From positions 178,876-231,540 of the forward strand of contig JH154806.1 in assembly GCA_000226015.1 (NCBI GenBank): a stretch of 52,665 bases of DNA, read 5' to 3'. Of this stretch, positions 36,218 to 48,588 are shown one piece after another. The translations under genes were made by a program, and so were the position numbers. Within the stretch, counting starts at the first letter, position 1. Each line of letters opens with the position of its first letter. This stretch comes from Mnemiopsis leidyi. Its lineage: Eukaryota > Ctenophora > Tentaculata > Lobata > Bolinopsidae. A model generated the notes under the pieces. The model saw only the letters and a program-made list of their open reading frames with translations, was not told where the DNA came from and searched no databases.

Positions 36218-39200
36218 TCAGTTTTTACCAATGTAGTTCATGAGCCAATCATAAAAGTAAGGTAAGTTGGTGTAAACTCCGTAAAAGTTCTCAGCAGCAC
36301 AATATCGACCCCAACTGATGATGCCACCTTGTTCGAAAGTACCGTTTGCACCCAGATAAACTAACGGTCCGCCACTGTCCCCCTGACAAGCGTCTCTCAA
36401 ACCCTCCTGATAGCCTGCACAGAACATGGTCTCAGTGACGACCCCTCCGTATGATCTTCTTTCATTGCATGTTTCCCTGCTGACATACGGAACTGTTGTC
36501 GTCTGCAGGATAGTCGCTTCTCTGGTGTTGTTCATCAAGCCCCACCCGGACACTTCTAATGTGGGGTTCCCCACCAGGGTTCCTACTCCTGCTTTCGGGA
36601 GACAAACTCTGTTAACTGACTCGTTGTATATGAACGGCTCGTCTACCTTTATAAGTCCCACGTCGAAGTCTATGTAGGTAGTCTGAGAAATGAAGAAGGG
36701 ATGAAGTATCAGATCAGAAGCACTCCGGATCTGTCGACTTTCCTCCTGATACGAGCTTCTGTCGTGCATGCCCGCTATCACTCTTCGGACGTCAATCTTG
36801 GACATCATGTTGCAGGGGTTGTCACCACGGTTGTTGCAGGTCTGGCGGAAGTCGTTGAGCAGGCAGTGTCCTGCAGTGAGAACCCATTCTTTACTGATAA
36901 TGGAACCTCCACAGAACCGCCCTCTGCTGAACTCTATCAGAACGTTCCAGGGATACTCCCCACGTTTAGCATCACGTCCCCCAAATATCGTAACCATCGG
37001 CATTGTCGGATCCGGTTCCGAGGTTGGGTCCAATGTGATGCCAGTGTCATCCAGACTACCTGAGGAGCTAATGCCCTCTTCTACTGTCCTCTCTCCGCAG
37101 AGGATCTGAACGTCCTCGGGCTTCTCGGAACATTGTGGCATTGCTTGGTCAAACTGTCCTGATGTAAGACACTGTAGTCTGCTATGTCCTTCTATAGAGT
37201 AGCCTTCATCACAGATCACCTGCAGGAGAGAATGTGGATTTTTCTTTTTGCGATTTTTACTCTCTCGATAACTCGAATATGTTTTTATTTATTTTTATGT
37301 TTTTATTTTTTATAGAAAAAGGGAAAATGAGGAAACAGCAAAAGTACTTACCGTTATATAGTGGCCGGTGAGAAAATGAGAAGTTCCCAGTGGCAGTATC
37401 TTAGCGTTCTGCACATAGGGCCGGCTACAGGCGGTAACATTGGAGTGAGCTCTCTGACAGGAGGGCAAGTGATCGGAGTAGATGATATCTTTGAAGCACA
37501 CTAAAGGTCCTGTCTGACCTACCAGAACAAAGCCTTCATTGCAGTGTACTGTGAACCGGTCGTCTGTATGCAGTGTCTGTAAATATCTAGGATTATAATT
37601 AGGAGTAGAATCGTTACCCGAGTGTTGATTGAATAGTTAATAGTACTTACCTCAAACTTAAATATTTATCAAGTACGAGATGTGACGGTTTTTTCGTAAT
37701 TTTGCCATATTTCCGGACTGCCATTTGGTTTCAATAAAAGTTAAAACATGATTTGACCGAATTTTTGTATTTTCCTTTGTGTCGCAAAACAAAATGGTGA
37801 GTATACCCTTATTTTCTGTAACGTCCGAAATTTGACGGCTTTTGCTCAATTTAGCCATAATCATATTGTCGGACCACCAAGATTTCGGTCGTCGCAAATT
37901 TGTACTCTATAAATGTATCCTAAAAGTTTCTTGTTTCCGCGAAACTAGGTGTTATCTTAAAACCCTGAGCTGCCAGCGGGGGAGAAAAAGTTCCCGTTTA
38001 CCTCAGGTCCGGTGATGTATCCGTTCGAGATGCGAGGTGTAATACAGGTAGACCTGGTCTGTTCGCAGACTGGTGGTTTTATGTCGTACTGAGCTCTGTC
38101 TCCAGTCAGAACACATGTCATGTCCTCTCTGGGGTTCTTGACAAACCCCTCTTCGCATGTTATCTGGGGCAGGGACATTGCTACTTGCTTGTTATCTGGG
38201 GCAGGGACATTGCTACTTGCATGTTATCTGGGGTAGAGACATTGCTACTTGCATGATATCTGTGACAGGGACATTGCTACTTGCATGTTATCTGGGGTAG
38301 AGACATTGCTACTTGTATGTTATCTGGGACAGGGACATTGCTACATCGAGGGTTTCTTACCGTTAGTGTTTGTTCTGGCAATACTTCATCAAGTTGTGGA
38401 GTTATCAACCCGTGTTCTATAACTGGGAACTCGCACGTTGGCCCTGCAATTGTTCTTGATAACTCAGTCGGTTGTGACTTTCAACAGTCATAAACAAGCC
38501 ATAAACTGTAAACACATGTTATGATGAATGACGGTAAAGATCATATCTTTCTACCTTGCCAAGTGCAGACAGGTATCGGAGGTTCCCACCGATTGTTTCC
38601 CATGCACGTTACCAATGTCTGTTTCGGTCCGTAGTTGGGTCCGTTACAAACCACAAACGTTTCCTCCCGGTAGGGGATCTCGAACTCTCCCTGGTCGTAT
38701 GTTAACCAGCCGTTCGTTATCCGGGGTTTGGCACACGGATCCGGCAGATATACACACTCCGGATAGTCATCAAGGTTCCCGGTGAAAGTGTTCGTCTCTC
38801 CGTCGGAGCCGCAGATCAGTTCCTCGTCTCCTATGAGCTCGTGACCTCGATCACAGGCTACCAAGTACATGTCACCTAGTGAATGAGGCTTGTACTTGGT
38901 AAGGGGTTGACTAGGATTTTATTGCGGAATTGCTTAATTGGATAAGTTGATTTGGTCATGATTCCCTCTTCAGTAGAAATACTGTCTCTACAATAGTAAA
39001 TATCAGAAAGTCTTGACTCACCCTCTGAGATAGGATAAGCAGGGCTGATCAGCGCGTTATCTATTTCCGGAACGGAGCACTGGACCAACAACTCTACACA
39101 AACTGGCATCTCTCCCAAACTCCCATCGGTTCCACACTCCAGCTCCTCCTCGCCCCTCAGCTCGTACCCCTCGTCACACGTGACGTACACTGTCTCCCCA

Positions 39201-42200
39201 ACTTCAATGTCATAGTCCGGTTCTGTGTAGCCGTTTCTTATGTTCGGTGCCGTGCAGCCGGTTATTTCTAGCTCAGTGCACGTCGGCAATTCTTCGGGCT
39301 CAAATGTCGATCCTGGTTTTAAGAATATAGTGTTTATTTAAACAGACGTTATTGTCATTTTGTTCTATTTAAGGCTAATATTTGTATTCAATAACCAATT
39401 TATATACAAATTGAGCTATTGCAGCTGACCAACAACGATCCAATCGATTCATTACAATCCCATTATCAACGTTGACATTATCTAATTCTAACTCTACCAT
39501 TCTCTCAAGCACGATGTATCGACACTACCAAGTACCTGTCACACACATGACTCTGTCATAGTCGCCTGCAATCCCGAAACCCTCGTTACAGTACAACACC
39601 AGTGTAGATCCGGGACTGAGGAAACCGTCAGCTAGTGGCCAGAACTCTCCAGAACCGTCCCAGATGTACGGCATCTCACAATCCTCCTCCGTCACTGTGG
39701 GGGTAGGTCGTTAGTTTTATTGCTTTATTGCTTGTTACCTGGACATTTTATTGACTGGTAGAAGTTGGAACGACTTGCGAGCATCGAATTGTTCCCTCAC
39801 CGAGTGCAACTTTTATTATTGATAGTCGATACTTCAGTAGTTCACGGTACTTGGAAACAAAATCTAAATGCCACGTGACAGTGTTGGTAGCTCTTGATAG
39901 GTCGTATCTAACTCAACCTTTATCACTCGCTGTCGAATATTTGTGATTTGGACCATGAGTACTGAGTAGCCGCGAGAAGAATTAACTTAGATGATCAATT
40001 CTTAAAATAAAGAATAATCTGTCCCTATATATATACCATCCTCAGGACGACATTCCGGGATGACGATGCCTGACCAGGACCCCTTCTCGCAGGTGATGAC
40101 CGCGTCTCCATAGATCCTGAAGCCCTGATCACAGTATATCTCTACTGTCTCTCCATCCTCCAAGTGGGTAAGTGTTGTGTTTGTCTCCCCGTGCTCTGGG
40201 GTTGTTCTCATTGAAGTGTACAACTTCGTTAGTTCACGTTTATATTTAGCTTATTAGACACAAGGTTGCGTATTAGAATAATAACTTGTATTATAATAAC
40301 TTGTATTAGAATAATAACTTGTACGGTGTATTACATAGCTGTCTAGATCTGTTAAGAAGATTGTTTAGATAGGAGCAAGCTAAAACAGGCCTGATAGATT
40401 GCTGGAACATGGCTTGTTCTATCTACCTATAACAGGAATCTCGCACCCAGCAATAGGCACACACTCAGGCAGTCTCCTGGCGGTGAAATCAAAGTTTCGT
40501 CCACACTCTAGAGTACTGTCTCCTACGAGAGTGTAGCCGTCAATACACTCCACTTCCACTGTGTCCCCCCTGTTCGGCTCCTCTAGTCTGGGGGAGTGAG
40601 ATTTAGAAAAGTAGGACGTTTTTTTTAACTTGCAAGGAGCACAGCACACAGATTGCAATATTACCGTAGTATTGTGTGTACTAAATCTAAGTAGCAGGAC
40701 ACTTACAGAGGCTTCATGAGAGGGAAACCAACTTTAGGACAACCCCACTCCGGTCTGAGACAGTCCGGTACACTGTAAGGGTCGTAAGTAGAAGGTCCCA
40801 CAACACAGTTTATGTAGGTGTAGGTATTGTAGTAGCCTCTGTCACACACGATCGGGAACTTGCTGCCCTCTTTGAAGTCTTGTCCTTCATTTCTCACTTG
40901 ACCTGTTTAAAACAATGCTGTTTTTATAATTAGGAAAATAGGAAAGGGGTTTCTTGCCCTGGTCAGATTATCTTCTTAAGGAATCAGTTTCTAACCAGCA
41001 CAACTCCAACCCCTTACATGTGTTATGTACTCCAAAGTAGGCTTACAGTGATGTAGGGGCCGGCTCACAGTTCCTTGACTGCGTTAAAACTTACCGTTGT
41101 TGATCAGGGGTATAACACAGTCGACTGTTGGTCTAACACAAGTGTTGAAATCTCCACCAAAGTTAGCAGCACTACATCTCAGGGGCTCTGGGCCAAACAG
41201 ATCATAACCATAGTCGCATACTGGCCATAGCACTTCCGTCTGAGTGGGGATGTTTTGTAAAAAAAATTTTACAGAAGTGAATAGCTCTATTCTTTAGGGG
41301 CGACATTTTACCAACGATTGCTTAATAATTGTAACTATGTTTTTATTTTTGAACTCTTATGTGCTTGTCTTCCCGCAATCATATAACTATATTAGTGTTT
41401 TTGGGCTATTCAACAATACTGACCAGTAGAATACTTTCCCCTACTCTATAACCACTGTAATACCCGTTCTCTAGTTCTGGTACTACACATCTAACCTCCT
41501 CTGAAAAAATGTGCAAGTGTTATGGATCAAATTCTTCACCTTTACATTGTGATGCACAACTTACTAGCAGATTTGGAACCAACTTTTTGAAACACCAAAT
41601 CTCAGTCACCAACTGAAATGTCTACCTCTCTTGCATCTAGGAAGCTTGTTGGGTTCGAAGTACTGGTTGGAGATGCAGGTAAGAGACACACTGCTGGGAT
41701 CGTGGAACCTGTAACCCTCGTTGCAGTTGAAGGTGATGACAGTTCCTCTCTCTATCTCGTCCCCCGGGGTGTAGTTTTCCGGGTAGCCGTTCTGTAGTCG
41801 TGGCACCGAACATTTCTCATCTTCCGGATCTGTTGAGGTTTGGGTTAGAAATTTCTCTATTAAATTTAGTTGGTCCCGTTATATTGGTTCTCAGATTTTT
41901 GCTCGCAGTAAATCCTATGGTCGGAATATGTGCCTCATCTATATTCATATATATGCACTACATATTAGCCACCTACCATTAGCCTTGATGCAAGATGGCA
42001 TTTCACCACTGAGTTGCCCATCCCGAAGACACGTCAGTCTGTCCCTGTAAGTGGAGGGGCGGTACCCGTTCTCGCAGTTCACAATGACTACAGTCCCCTC
42101 CACCACGGTGAACCCTTCCAACCTTCCACCTCCCTGGATGTTTACTATGGCGTGGGACACAGCTCCGACGTAACACTCCGCAACAGCTGAGAAGTAGGTG

Positions 42201-44229
42201 ACGTTAAAATCGTCTTATAGGAAGTTGTGCCTATTGAGCAGGTTAAAGAAACATCAAAAGTAAAACACTGGCAGCTCATACCTTTCTTCTGGCAAGTAAT
42301 CTGCGGTTCAGTGGAGAAAGTGCCGTCAGATTGACATTCCAGCACCTCCTGTTCTCCCTCAAAACCAGCTCTACAAGACAGGGTTATAGACACCCCTTCA
42401 TCCACTGTCCAGTCAGGGAACGCTATAACCTCCTCTATTGGTGTTATCTCGCATGTGGGTTTAACTGCAGGGCAGCGAAGTGATAACTAAGAGATAACGC
42501 AGGGATAACGTGATCTAGTCAGAGATTTATTGAATGATTTTCCATGAGAGAATCTAAAATAATTTAAAACTTTTACTCACTTTCAAAACACTCGGGTATC
42601 TCGGAAGGAGAATAAGTATCTCCCTCGACGCAAGTCAGAGTAGCTTCAGAGGTCACCCTGCCCTCATCGAATAGGAACAACTCGTGCCCCTCATTACATC
42701 TGCAGGTGGCCGAAGTTCAGAAAACGATAATTAAAGAAACCGAGATCAGGGTATTGATTTTACAATGAATTTCAGAGTTTAGAAATAATGGGATAAGTAG
42801 GTAGTTTAATATGCTCGATATAGTAGATCTGTGATCTGTTAGCTAGTGTTGTTTTTTTCAGTTATTTCTCTATTTACCTGATGGTCACTACGTCTCCCTC
42901 CTCAAACGTAGTGGAAGCAGTCATTTCCACACCGTCCATCGCTACCGTGCCCATATAAATCGAGAATTTATCACACTTCTTCTTTTCTGTTCGTGTTTCA
43001 TGGTTAATAATCAGGCTTGATTTTGATATTTTCTCTACCACTAAAATTAAATAAATACCAATAGAATAACATGTACTTTTTTCACCCAATCGACTTCCTC
43101 GAGCATTGAAAATTGGAAACAATAAGCCCGCCAAAGAGGATCGATCTTACCTAAAATGATGAGACATCTTATGTACAAATCACAGTCAGTATTCTCACAG
43201 TCTACTCTACAAATATCACTCGAATCGGGAACTAAAACTCCGTGATTACCGGAAACTCTGCTCATTGGGTTGAACTGAGGAAGTATGGATTCTTATCTAG
43301 CTTGTTAATTAAAGTGTAGTTCAATTTTTGTAATGGTTTAATGAATTAATTAGCTAAGTTTCGAATGGAATATTTTCTACAGTATTTACATTTGAACAGG
43401 CTGTCATCTCGAAGTCGGGCCTGCAGGCAGTAAAGTGTTCTATATCGTCAGTAGAACTGTGAGTGTAATGTTCCATGACACGATCGGTAGGGACACAGAT
43501 GATTTCTCCTTTAGTTGCGTTGTCTGGGGCAGCATAGATCCTACAAGTAGTGTCCTCTAGGATCACGCCTTGACAGTAAAACTCTGTGCACTTGCAGCCT
43601 AAAAAGTTTCTCATTTAAAAGCTTAAATAAAGTTTGTAATATCATAGAATAAACGAAGGTCGGGGCTGAGAATCTTGATTTATGAGAAAATAAAATAAAA
43701 ATAGGTGCAAGTAATTAATAAGGGATTAAGGGACACTTTTAGAAACACATCGTGTGGACATAACTTACTTTTAAGTACAGTATTAGCAGGACAGCTCAAC
43801 GTAATGTAGTGAGGGTAGACTGAGAATGTACTACTCTCCAAACGAAATGTCCCGTCTTCTTGCTCCTCAGGTTCTATCTGATCTTCTGCGAGCAGAACAA
43901 TGGTTTCAACCAGACTTTTCATAGGTGATTTGTTTGATGTTGCATGGTTGCATGACTTGGTAAATTTGCTTCGCCAAAAGCATTTCAACTAGATAGTAGG
44001 AAGGATCTTATGACACCCAATACTAAAACATTTGACACCCGATACCATCTCAACTTACCGGTGCAACGAGGTATAACGATATCGCCGAAAGTGCCATCAT
44101 CTTGACACACTAGACTGGGCATACTTGTGAGACTGTACCCTTCAGAGCACTGGATCTCTAGCTTTTCACCGGGTGGTAAAGGCGAACTTGGTGCCGTGAT
44201 GCCATGTTCAATTTCCGGAGGATAACACA
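36218..44229 (-). CDS. sushi-repeat trypsin-like protease (at least 1492 aa)
   Basis: Twenty-one phased exons: 44229-44059, 43885-43769, 43598-43390, 43274-43151, 43040-42878, 42699-42581, 42464-42282, 42186-41977, 41829-41626, 41500-41424, 41239-41095, 40902-40707, 40587-40427, 40195-40037, 39694-39536, 39312-39022, 38875-38555, 38443-38361, 38163-38002, 37576-37352, 37219-36218. The N-terminal exon is not found. About 16 sushi domains, most split by an intron before the third Cys or spanning junctions; after the first comes a Cys-rich segment (about 43151-43885) of unknown type. The last exon holds the whole protease: His in LTAGHC, Asp in DFDVGLI, Ser in GDSGGP, and Asp six residues before it (DACQG), predicting Arg/Lys cleavage. 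The activation site reads MVT-IFGG, with no basic residue. Secreted; a complement-like role is inferred. Confidence 0.88.
38155..38346. repeat. 32-bp array containing a splice acceptor
   Basis: Six 32-bp units (gcatgttatctggggcaggg then acattgctactt). The array takes in the first nine bases of an exon (38155-38163) and nearly all of the 197-bp intron before it, so on the minus strand most units carry a CCCAG-ATAAC acceptor copy. Confidence 0.92.
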
Positions 44230-44938
44230 CTGAAGAAAATTATTGGCTTTAAGTTTGGAGAATGTATTACAAAAATTTCAAAGAGATGAGACATAGAGAT
44301 TCTTGAAAGAGATGAGACAGAGATAGAAACTCTTTGCTTTTTTATCTGTTTCTTATCATAACTCTAATTTTTCGGTACATTAAAATACCTACTCAATATA
44401 TTATATTTACTTTCATACAAGTCACAATGTGTAGATCTTGATTAGTGATAGATCATAAACCGTTAGATCTTATCAAGTACATGCGAGAAAACTATAAGTA
44501 AAGTGAAATGTGAATCTTGGCATGCACCAGGTAATTTTCTTTCTATAAAGTAGTTAACTGTGCCAATTTTAGTAAGTGTTTTTCGAATTATCGGCATTCG
44601 GTTTGGCTCTGGGGTCCAGGAGCCAAAAGTATCATGTAGTTGTACTTCTCGAAACACATCGAGATTATGTCATTGTTCTCCGATCGAGCGGGTGTTACAT
44701 CGACTCGAGGAACAAAGGAATAAGGTCAGAAATTTAAGATGAGTGCAGTGCATTCCCCAACTTGGAAAAAATATTCTGGGTTCCAGCTATTTACGAGAAA
44801 TATGGTAAAGATCTTTCCATACCTACGTTATAGACGAAAGACTTAGTGCTAAATTTTCCTATCTGTGAATTAGCGCCCATCCTACTTTGGTGTCCATATA
44901 AACCAGAAGTTCTTTTAGCCAGCATGCAAAATTGAACT
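44230..44938. other. divergent intergenic, possible signal exon
   Basis: Between the sushi protease (-) and multicopper oxidase (+). The protease's first exon should lie here. One candidate begins MPRFTFHFTYSFLA on the minus strand (ATG at about 44521, donor near 44479) and fits the needed phase 1, but it is unproven. Confidence 0.4.
44897..44902 (+). promoter_or_regulatory. TATA box of multicopper oxidase
   Basis: TATAAA 37 bp before the ATG at 44939, implying a very short leader. The inverted copy keeps a similar block (tataag, then aaaattcaaca before its ATG). Confidence 0.55.
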
Positions 44939-46762
44939 ATGAAGCTACTTCTACTAGCAGTTCTTGTGGGAACCCTGGTAGCCCAGTATCCGGATTCTCT
45001 CGAAAAGAAGTACAGCAAAAAGACAAGGTCTTACACGTGGGTAGTGTCCCGAGATGTCCAAGTCGTGGAAGGAAGAACTCTGATCGTCAACACCATCAAC
45101 GGGAGGGTCAAAGGACCAGCTCTGTTCGTGAGACAAGGGGAAATCCTGGAAGTGAAGGTGAAGAACAAGCTATCTGACAGTGGACTGTCTATACATTGGC
45201 ACGGTCTGGAGATGCGAGACTACCAGCTCTATGACGGACCAGTAGGGCTGGTCCAGTGTCCCATAGGACCAGGAGAGAGCATGACCTACAGGTTCAAGAT
45301 ACAGGAACATCCAGGGACCTACTGGTACCACACTCACAACGAGATGTTCCCGTCTGGACATGACTTTGTGAGAGGTCCTATCGTGGTCATGCCTAAAGAT
45401 GGACCTGTCTACCTCAACCACCTACGTGATCCGTACGACTACACTCATCTGAATGAACGGGTTCTCTTCTACCAAGATTTCTACCCCAACTTTATGGCAC
45501 ATGACCACCTGATGAGCATGGGAGGGCTCAGACAGAACGGGGGGAATGACGCTGAAGGAAGTATCGCACTTACTGCACCCTGGAGCGGTGGAGCTCTGAA
45601 CGGTGGAGAGAACAGTGACTTCATGCAGTTCGAGAATGGAGAGTACCGGTTTAGAATCATCAACGGTGCGGGACTTACCCCTATGCTCTGGAGTATAGAC
45701 GGGTTTAGGTTCAAGGTGGTAGCGACAGATGGAAGTGATGTTGAGCCATACGAGGTGGACCAATTACAAGTCCACCTGGGAGAAAGATACGATGTTCTCG
45801 TCACCTTTGATGTGGATGAACCCAAAAATGTGCTGATGAGAGGCTCCTCTACCGCTGTAACAAACCCCTCCGCAGTGATCCTGACAACCCTACAGCTGAG
45901 GCCTGATGAGTCGTACGAGTTTGTGGAGGGAAAAGCCAGAACTTCTCCTAATCCTGATCCAGTAGTGATGAACTGTAATTACTACGGAGAGCAGGAGAAA
46001 TGTGTCTCGGTCACGGCACTCAAGACGAAGGACTTCGAGTTCGAGAACCGTCCCATCCTGGAGGATATAGATATCCACACAGCAGACTTCTACTTCAGTC
46101 GGTCACCTCTCTACGGCTACTTCTTCTCACTTGATGAAAAGCCCCACGTGCAAAACGTACTGCCTCACAAGCCCATAGCCTATCCAGACTTCGACAGTGA
46201 AAAAGACATGACCAACCACACCAACATTTTGAACCTTGAGTTGGATAAGACAATCATTCTGGTAATCCGCTCAGAAGGAGGCATTGCCCATCCTATACAT
46301 CTCCACGGCCACAAATTTGAAGTTCTAGAACAAATCTCTCGCCCAAACCCCAGCTGCTTTGGGCCCGGCCTGTGCCCTCTAGCTGATTTGGAGACTGGCT
46401 TCTCTGCCCCAGTGTCGGAGTTGGCAAAGAGAGAGACTCGGGGGGTTCTGAAAGACGTGATCATTGTTCCGTCATTCGGAGCAGCTGTAGTGAGGTTCAA
46501 CACGGATAACCCAGGTGTCTGGTTCGCTCACTGTCACTATGACGAACATGCTGACAGTGGACAAGGATTCATCATGAACGAGGGAAACTGGAAAGCGGAC
46601 AGCATACCCGATGACTTTCCTTCTTGTGACACAACGGGACGTCTCCAAGAGTTGACTGGCGATTTGTGCAACTGTGATCCCGAGCAGTTGAACGGAGATT
46701 GGCTCTGCTCACGTGATTACATGTGCTACCACGTGCAAAGTAGCAAGGATACTGGAAAGTAA
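44939..46762 (+). CDS. secreted laccase-like multicopper oxidase (607 aa)
   Basis: Intronless. Signal peptide residues 1-15. All four copper motifs are present: HWHG at 86-89, HTH at 131-133, HPIHLHGH at 451-458 and HCHYDEHADSGQ at 531-542. Such enzymes couple one-electron oxidation of phenols, amines or metal ions to reduction of oxygen to water, at a T1 copper and a trinuclear centre. The residue ten after the T1 Cys (C532), usually Met, Leu or Phe, is Gln 542. Several Cys near the C-terminus (CNCDPEQ, WLCSRDYMC) form an extra tail. A TATA box is close upstream. Substrate unknown: cuticle/matrix cross-linking, iron oxidation or defence are all possible. Confidence 0.92.
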   Translation: MKLLLLAVLVGTLVAQYPDSLEKKYSKKTRSYTWVVSRDVQVVEGRTLIVNTINGRVKGPALFVRQGEILEVKVKNKLSDSGLSIHWHGLEMRDYQLYDGPVGLVQCPIGPGESMTYRFKIQEHPGTYWYHTHNEMFPSGHDFVRGPIVVMPKDGPVYLNHLRDPYDYTHLNERVLFYQDFYPNFMAHDHLMSMGGLRQNGGNDAEGSIALTAPWSGGALNGGENSDFMQFENGEYRFRIINGAGLTPMLWSIDGFRFKVVATDGSDVEPYEVDQLQVHLGERYDVLVTFDVDEPKNVLMRGSSTAVTNPSAVILTTLQLRPDESYEFVEGKARTSPNPDPVVMNCNYYGEQEKCVSVTALKTKDFEFENRPILEDIDIHTADFYFSRSPLYGYFFSLDEKPHVQNVLPHKPIAYPDFDSEKDMTNHTNILNLELDKTIILVIRSEGGIAHPIHLHGHKFEVLEQISRPNPSCFGPGLCPLADLETGFSAPVSELAKRETRGVLKDVIIVPSFGAAVVRFNTDNPGVWFAHCHYDEHADSGQGFIMNEGNWKADSIPDDFPSCDTTGRLQELTGDLCNCDPEQLNGDWLCSRDYMCYHVQSSKDTGK

Positions 46763-48588
46763 GATTCTAAAGGTGGAGGAAGATTTTGATCAGTTGGTTA
46801 AAAAAAGAAAACTTACTTTTATGATGTTGACCGTCTGTAATCTGTTTAAGACATGTCTGAGTTTTCTATTTACTGCATTGCAATATCGTTTGTTTTATTC
46901 CTATACATTAAGTCATTTCACCTGGTGAAATTGACGAAAAATTTTGCCAAAAAGCCAAAACAACTGACGAAAATCGTGGGCTTCGTCAAAAGCATAGCAG
47001 CTAAAATAGTGTAAGGTCCTGTTACAGTGTAAGGTCCTGTTACGCCTACTTTGCTATTTTAGTAGTATACACTTCTTCTTATTCTTAAGAAATGTATGCA
47101 ATATCCAAGTGGCTTATGCCCTAATATAGAATGTTAGTTTAATCTTCACTAAAATTAAACTGCTCCCTGATATTGCTCTCTAAAAGACGCATCCAAAATT
47201 TAGTGAGGCTGCAGTTTAAAGGAATTAAGGTTTGTACTACTGAGAGATATGATTATTATTTTTTGTCCTTTTTAGAATTTTAGATTCTCAGATCATCACA
47301 TTATTTCCTCTCATCGTATGAGAATTACGTTTAACGTGCCTTGTTTCTCAAGTCTAAATATCCTGCAACCTTGATTTTAAATTTAATGGCAGCTGAAAAC
47401 TCCAAATTTTCTCCCCTACTGTTTTATTGATGATACGTTATACGTATATTCAATATTGTTAATACTGAACTTCCATATCTGAATCTGCTTTCTGGTCGAT
47501 GGGCGTCAGAATTTTGGGGAAGAATAAATTTTTTCCCGTCAAATGCCTTTTTGCGCCGAAGGCGCAAAAAGGCATTACTAAGGGTTAACGATCTAGAGGG
47601 TGGTTGGAGAATGTGTATACTATGTTTATGTCGTGTGTACGTTCGTGCGTTACGCTCGTGCGCGCGCTCCTTTATCAAACTTAATCATGTATACGAATAC
47701 AATAATAGCTGTGTTACCAGACTTAACTGCCTCCGGCCGACGAATGTAGTTCTTTTACACTGAAGTTTTATTGAGTAATTTGTCTTGAAGTTGAATGACA
47801 GATTACCTAGATTGAAAGATGAATGTAACACGATTTTAAATGTTCAGCCGGACAATTTTAATTAACGACTTATCCACACCATTTGTAAAAACACATGAAC
47901 GTTGTACGAATAAAGGTCGCATATACAATACAATAAGGGCGACGTTATGCAGACTCAAGATATTTGAAACAAACAATGAAAGAAACGCGCTATTGTGTTC
48001 AAACTTTGCGCGTGCAGCGTGCAGTTTTTAAATCTTGCATCGAACGGCTGCACTATTTCGCGCGTTTAACACGTGCAGAACAATGAAATTGACCGAAATG
48101 ACGTCTGGTTAGTGGTTTGCGAAATGCGAGTTGCCTGTTGCGTTTTTTTATTCCTCATTCTGTGAATTGTAATAACAATAAGCGATGGCATGACACGGGA
48201 AATTCAGCGGTCGCCTGACACAATGAAAGCGGCCGCAATTCTTGTTTTCATTATTAGACAGCGATGGACCAATAAGAAGCCAGATACGACCTATCAACTT
48301 CGAGAAAAGCTGTCGTTACATGATAAGGAAAGTTTCTTACTCCTCCCCAATAATTATGTCGTTCATTAGTAAAGTATTTTGCATAGGCGTCTTGCTCTAC
48401 AATTTGTTGGATTTCACCTCACGCACATCAGAACGCTTGAATTTATTAATTTAATTTTATGTTTACGGTGAAGTACTAAAGGAGGAAAAGTAATACACTC
48501 AAATTTCCAATGAATTTTATTTCAAACACAAAATAACAAAATGTGCATGAAGACTATCAGTCTTGTCTTTAATTTTCTATTTACCATC
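46763..48588. other. spacer between inverted MCO copies
   Basis: 3' flanks of the two convergent multicopper oxidase copies. Contains two copies of gtaaggtcctgttac (about 47010-47044) and a perfect hairpin at 47544-47574. No gene recognised. Confidence 0.5.
47544..47574. repeat. perfect 14-bp-arm hairpin
   Basis: TGCCTTTTTGCGCC, a GAA loop, then GGCGCAAAAAGGCA: fully paired 14-bp stem. It lies near the middle of the spacer between the inverted oxidase copies. No U-run or gene end marks it as a terminator. Confidence 0.85.

Noticed and set aside
44463..44657. Minus-strand frame as the protease's first exon
   Set aside because: No signal peptide in that frame; another frame (MPRFTF...) fits phase better but is only a candidate.
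45422..46503. Long minus-strand open frames
   Set aside because: They lie opposite the intact multicopper oxidase and show no domain of their own.
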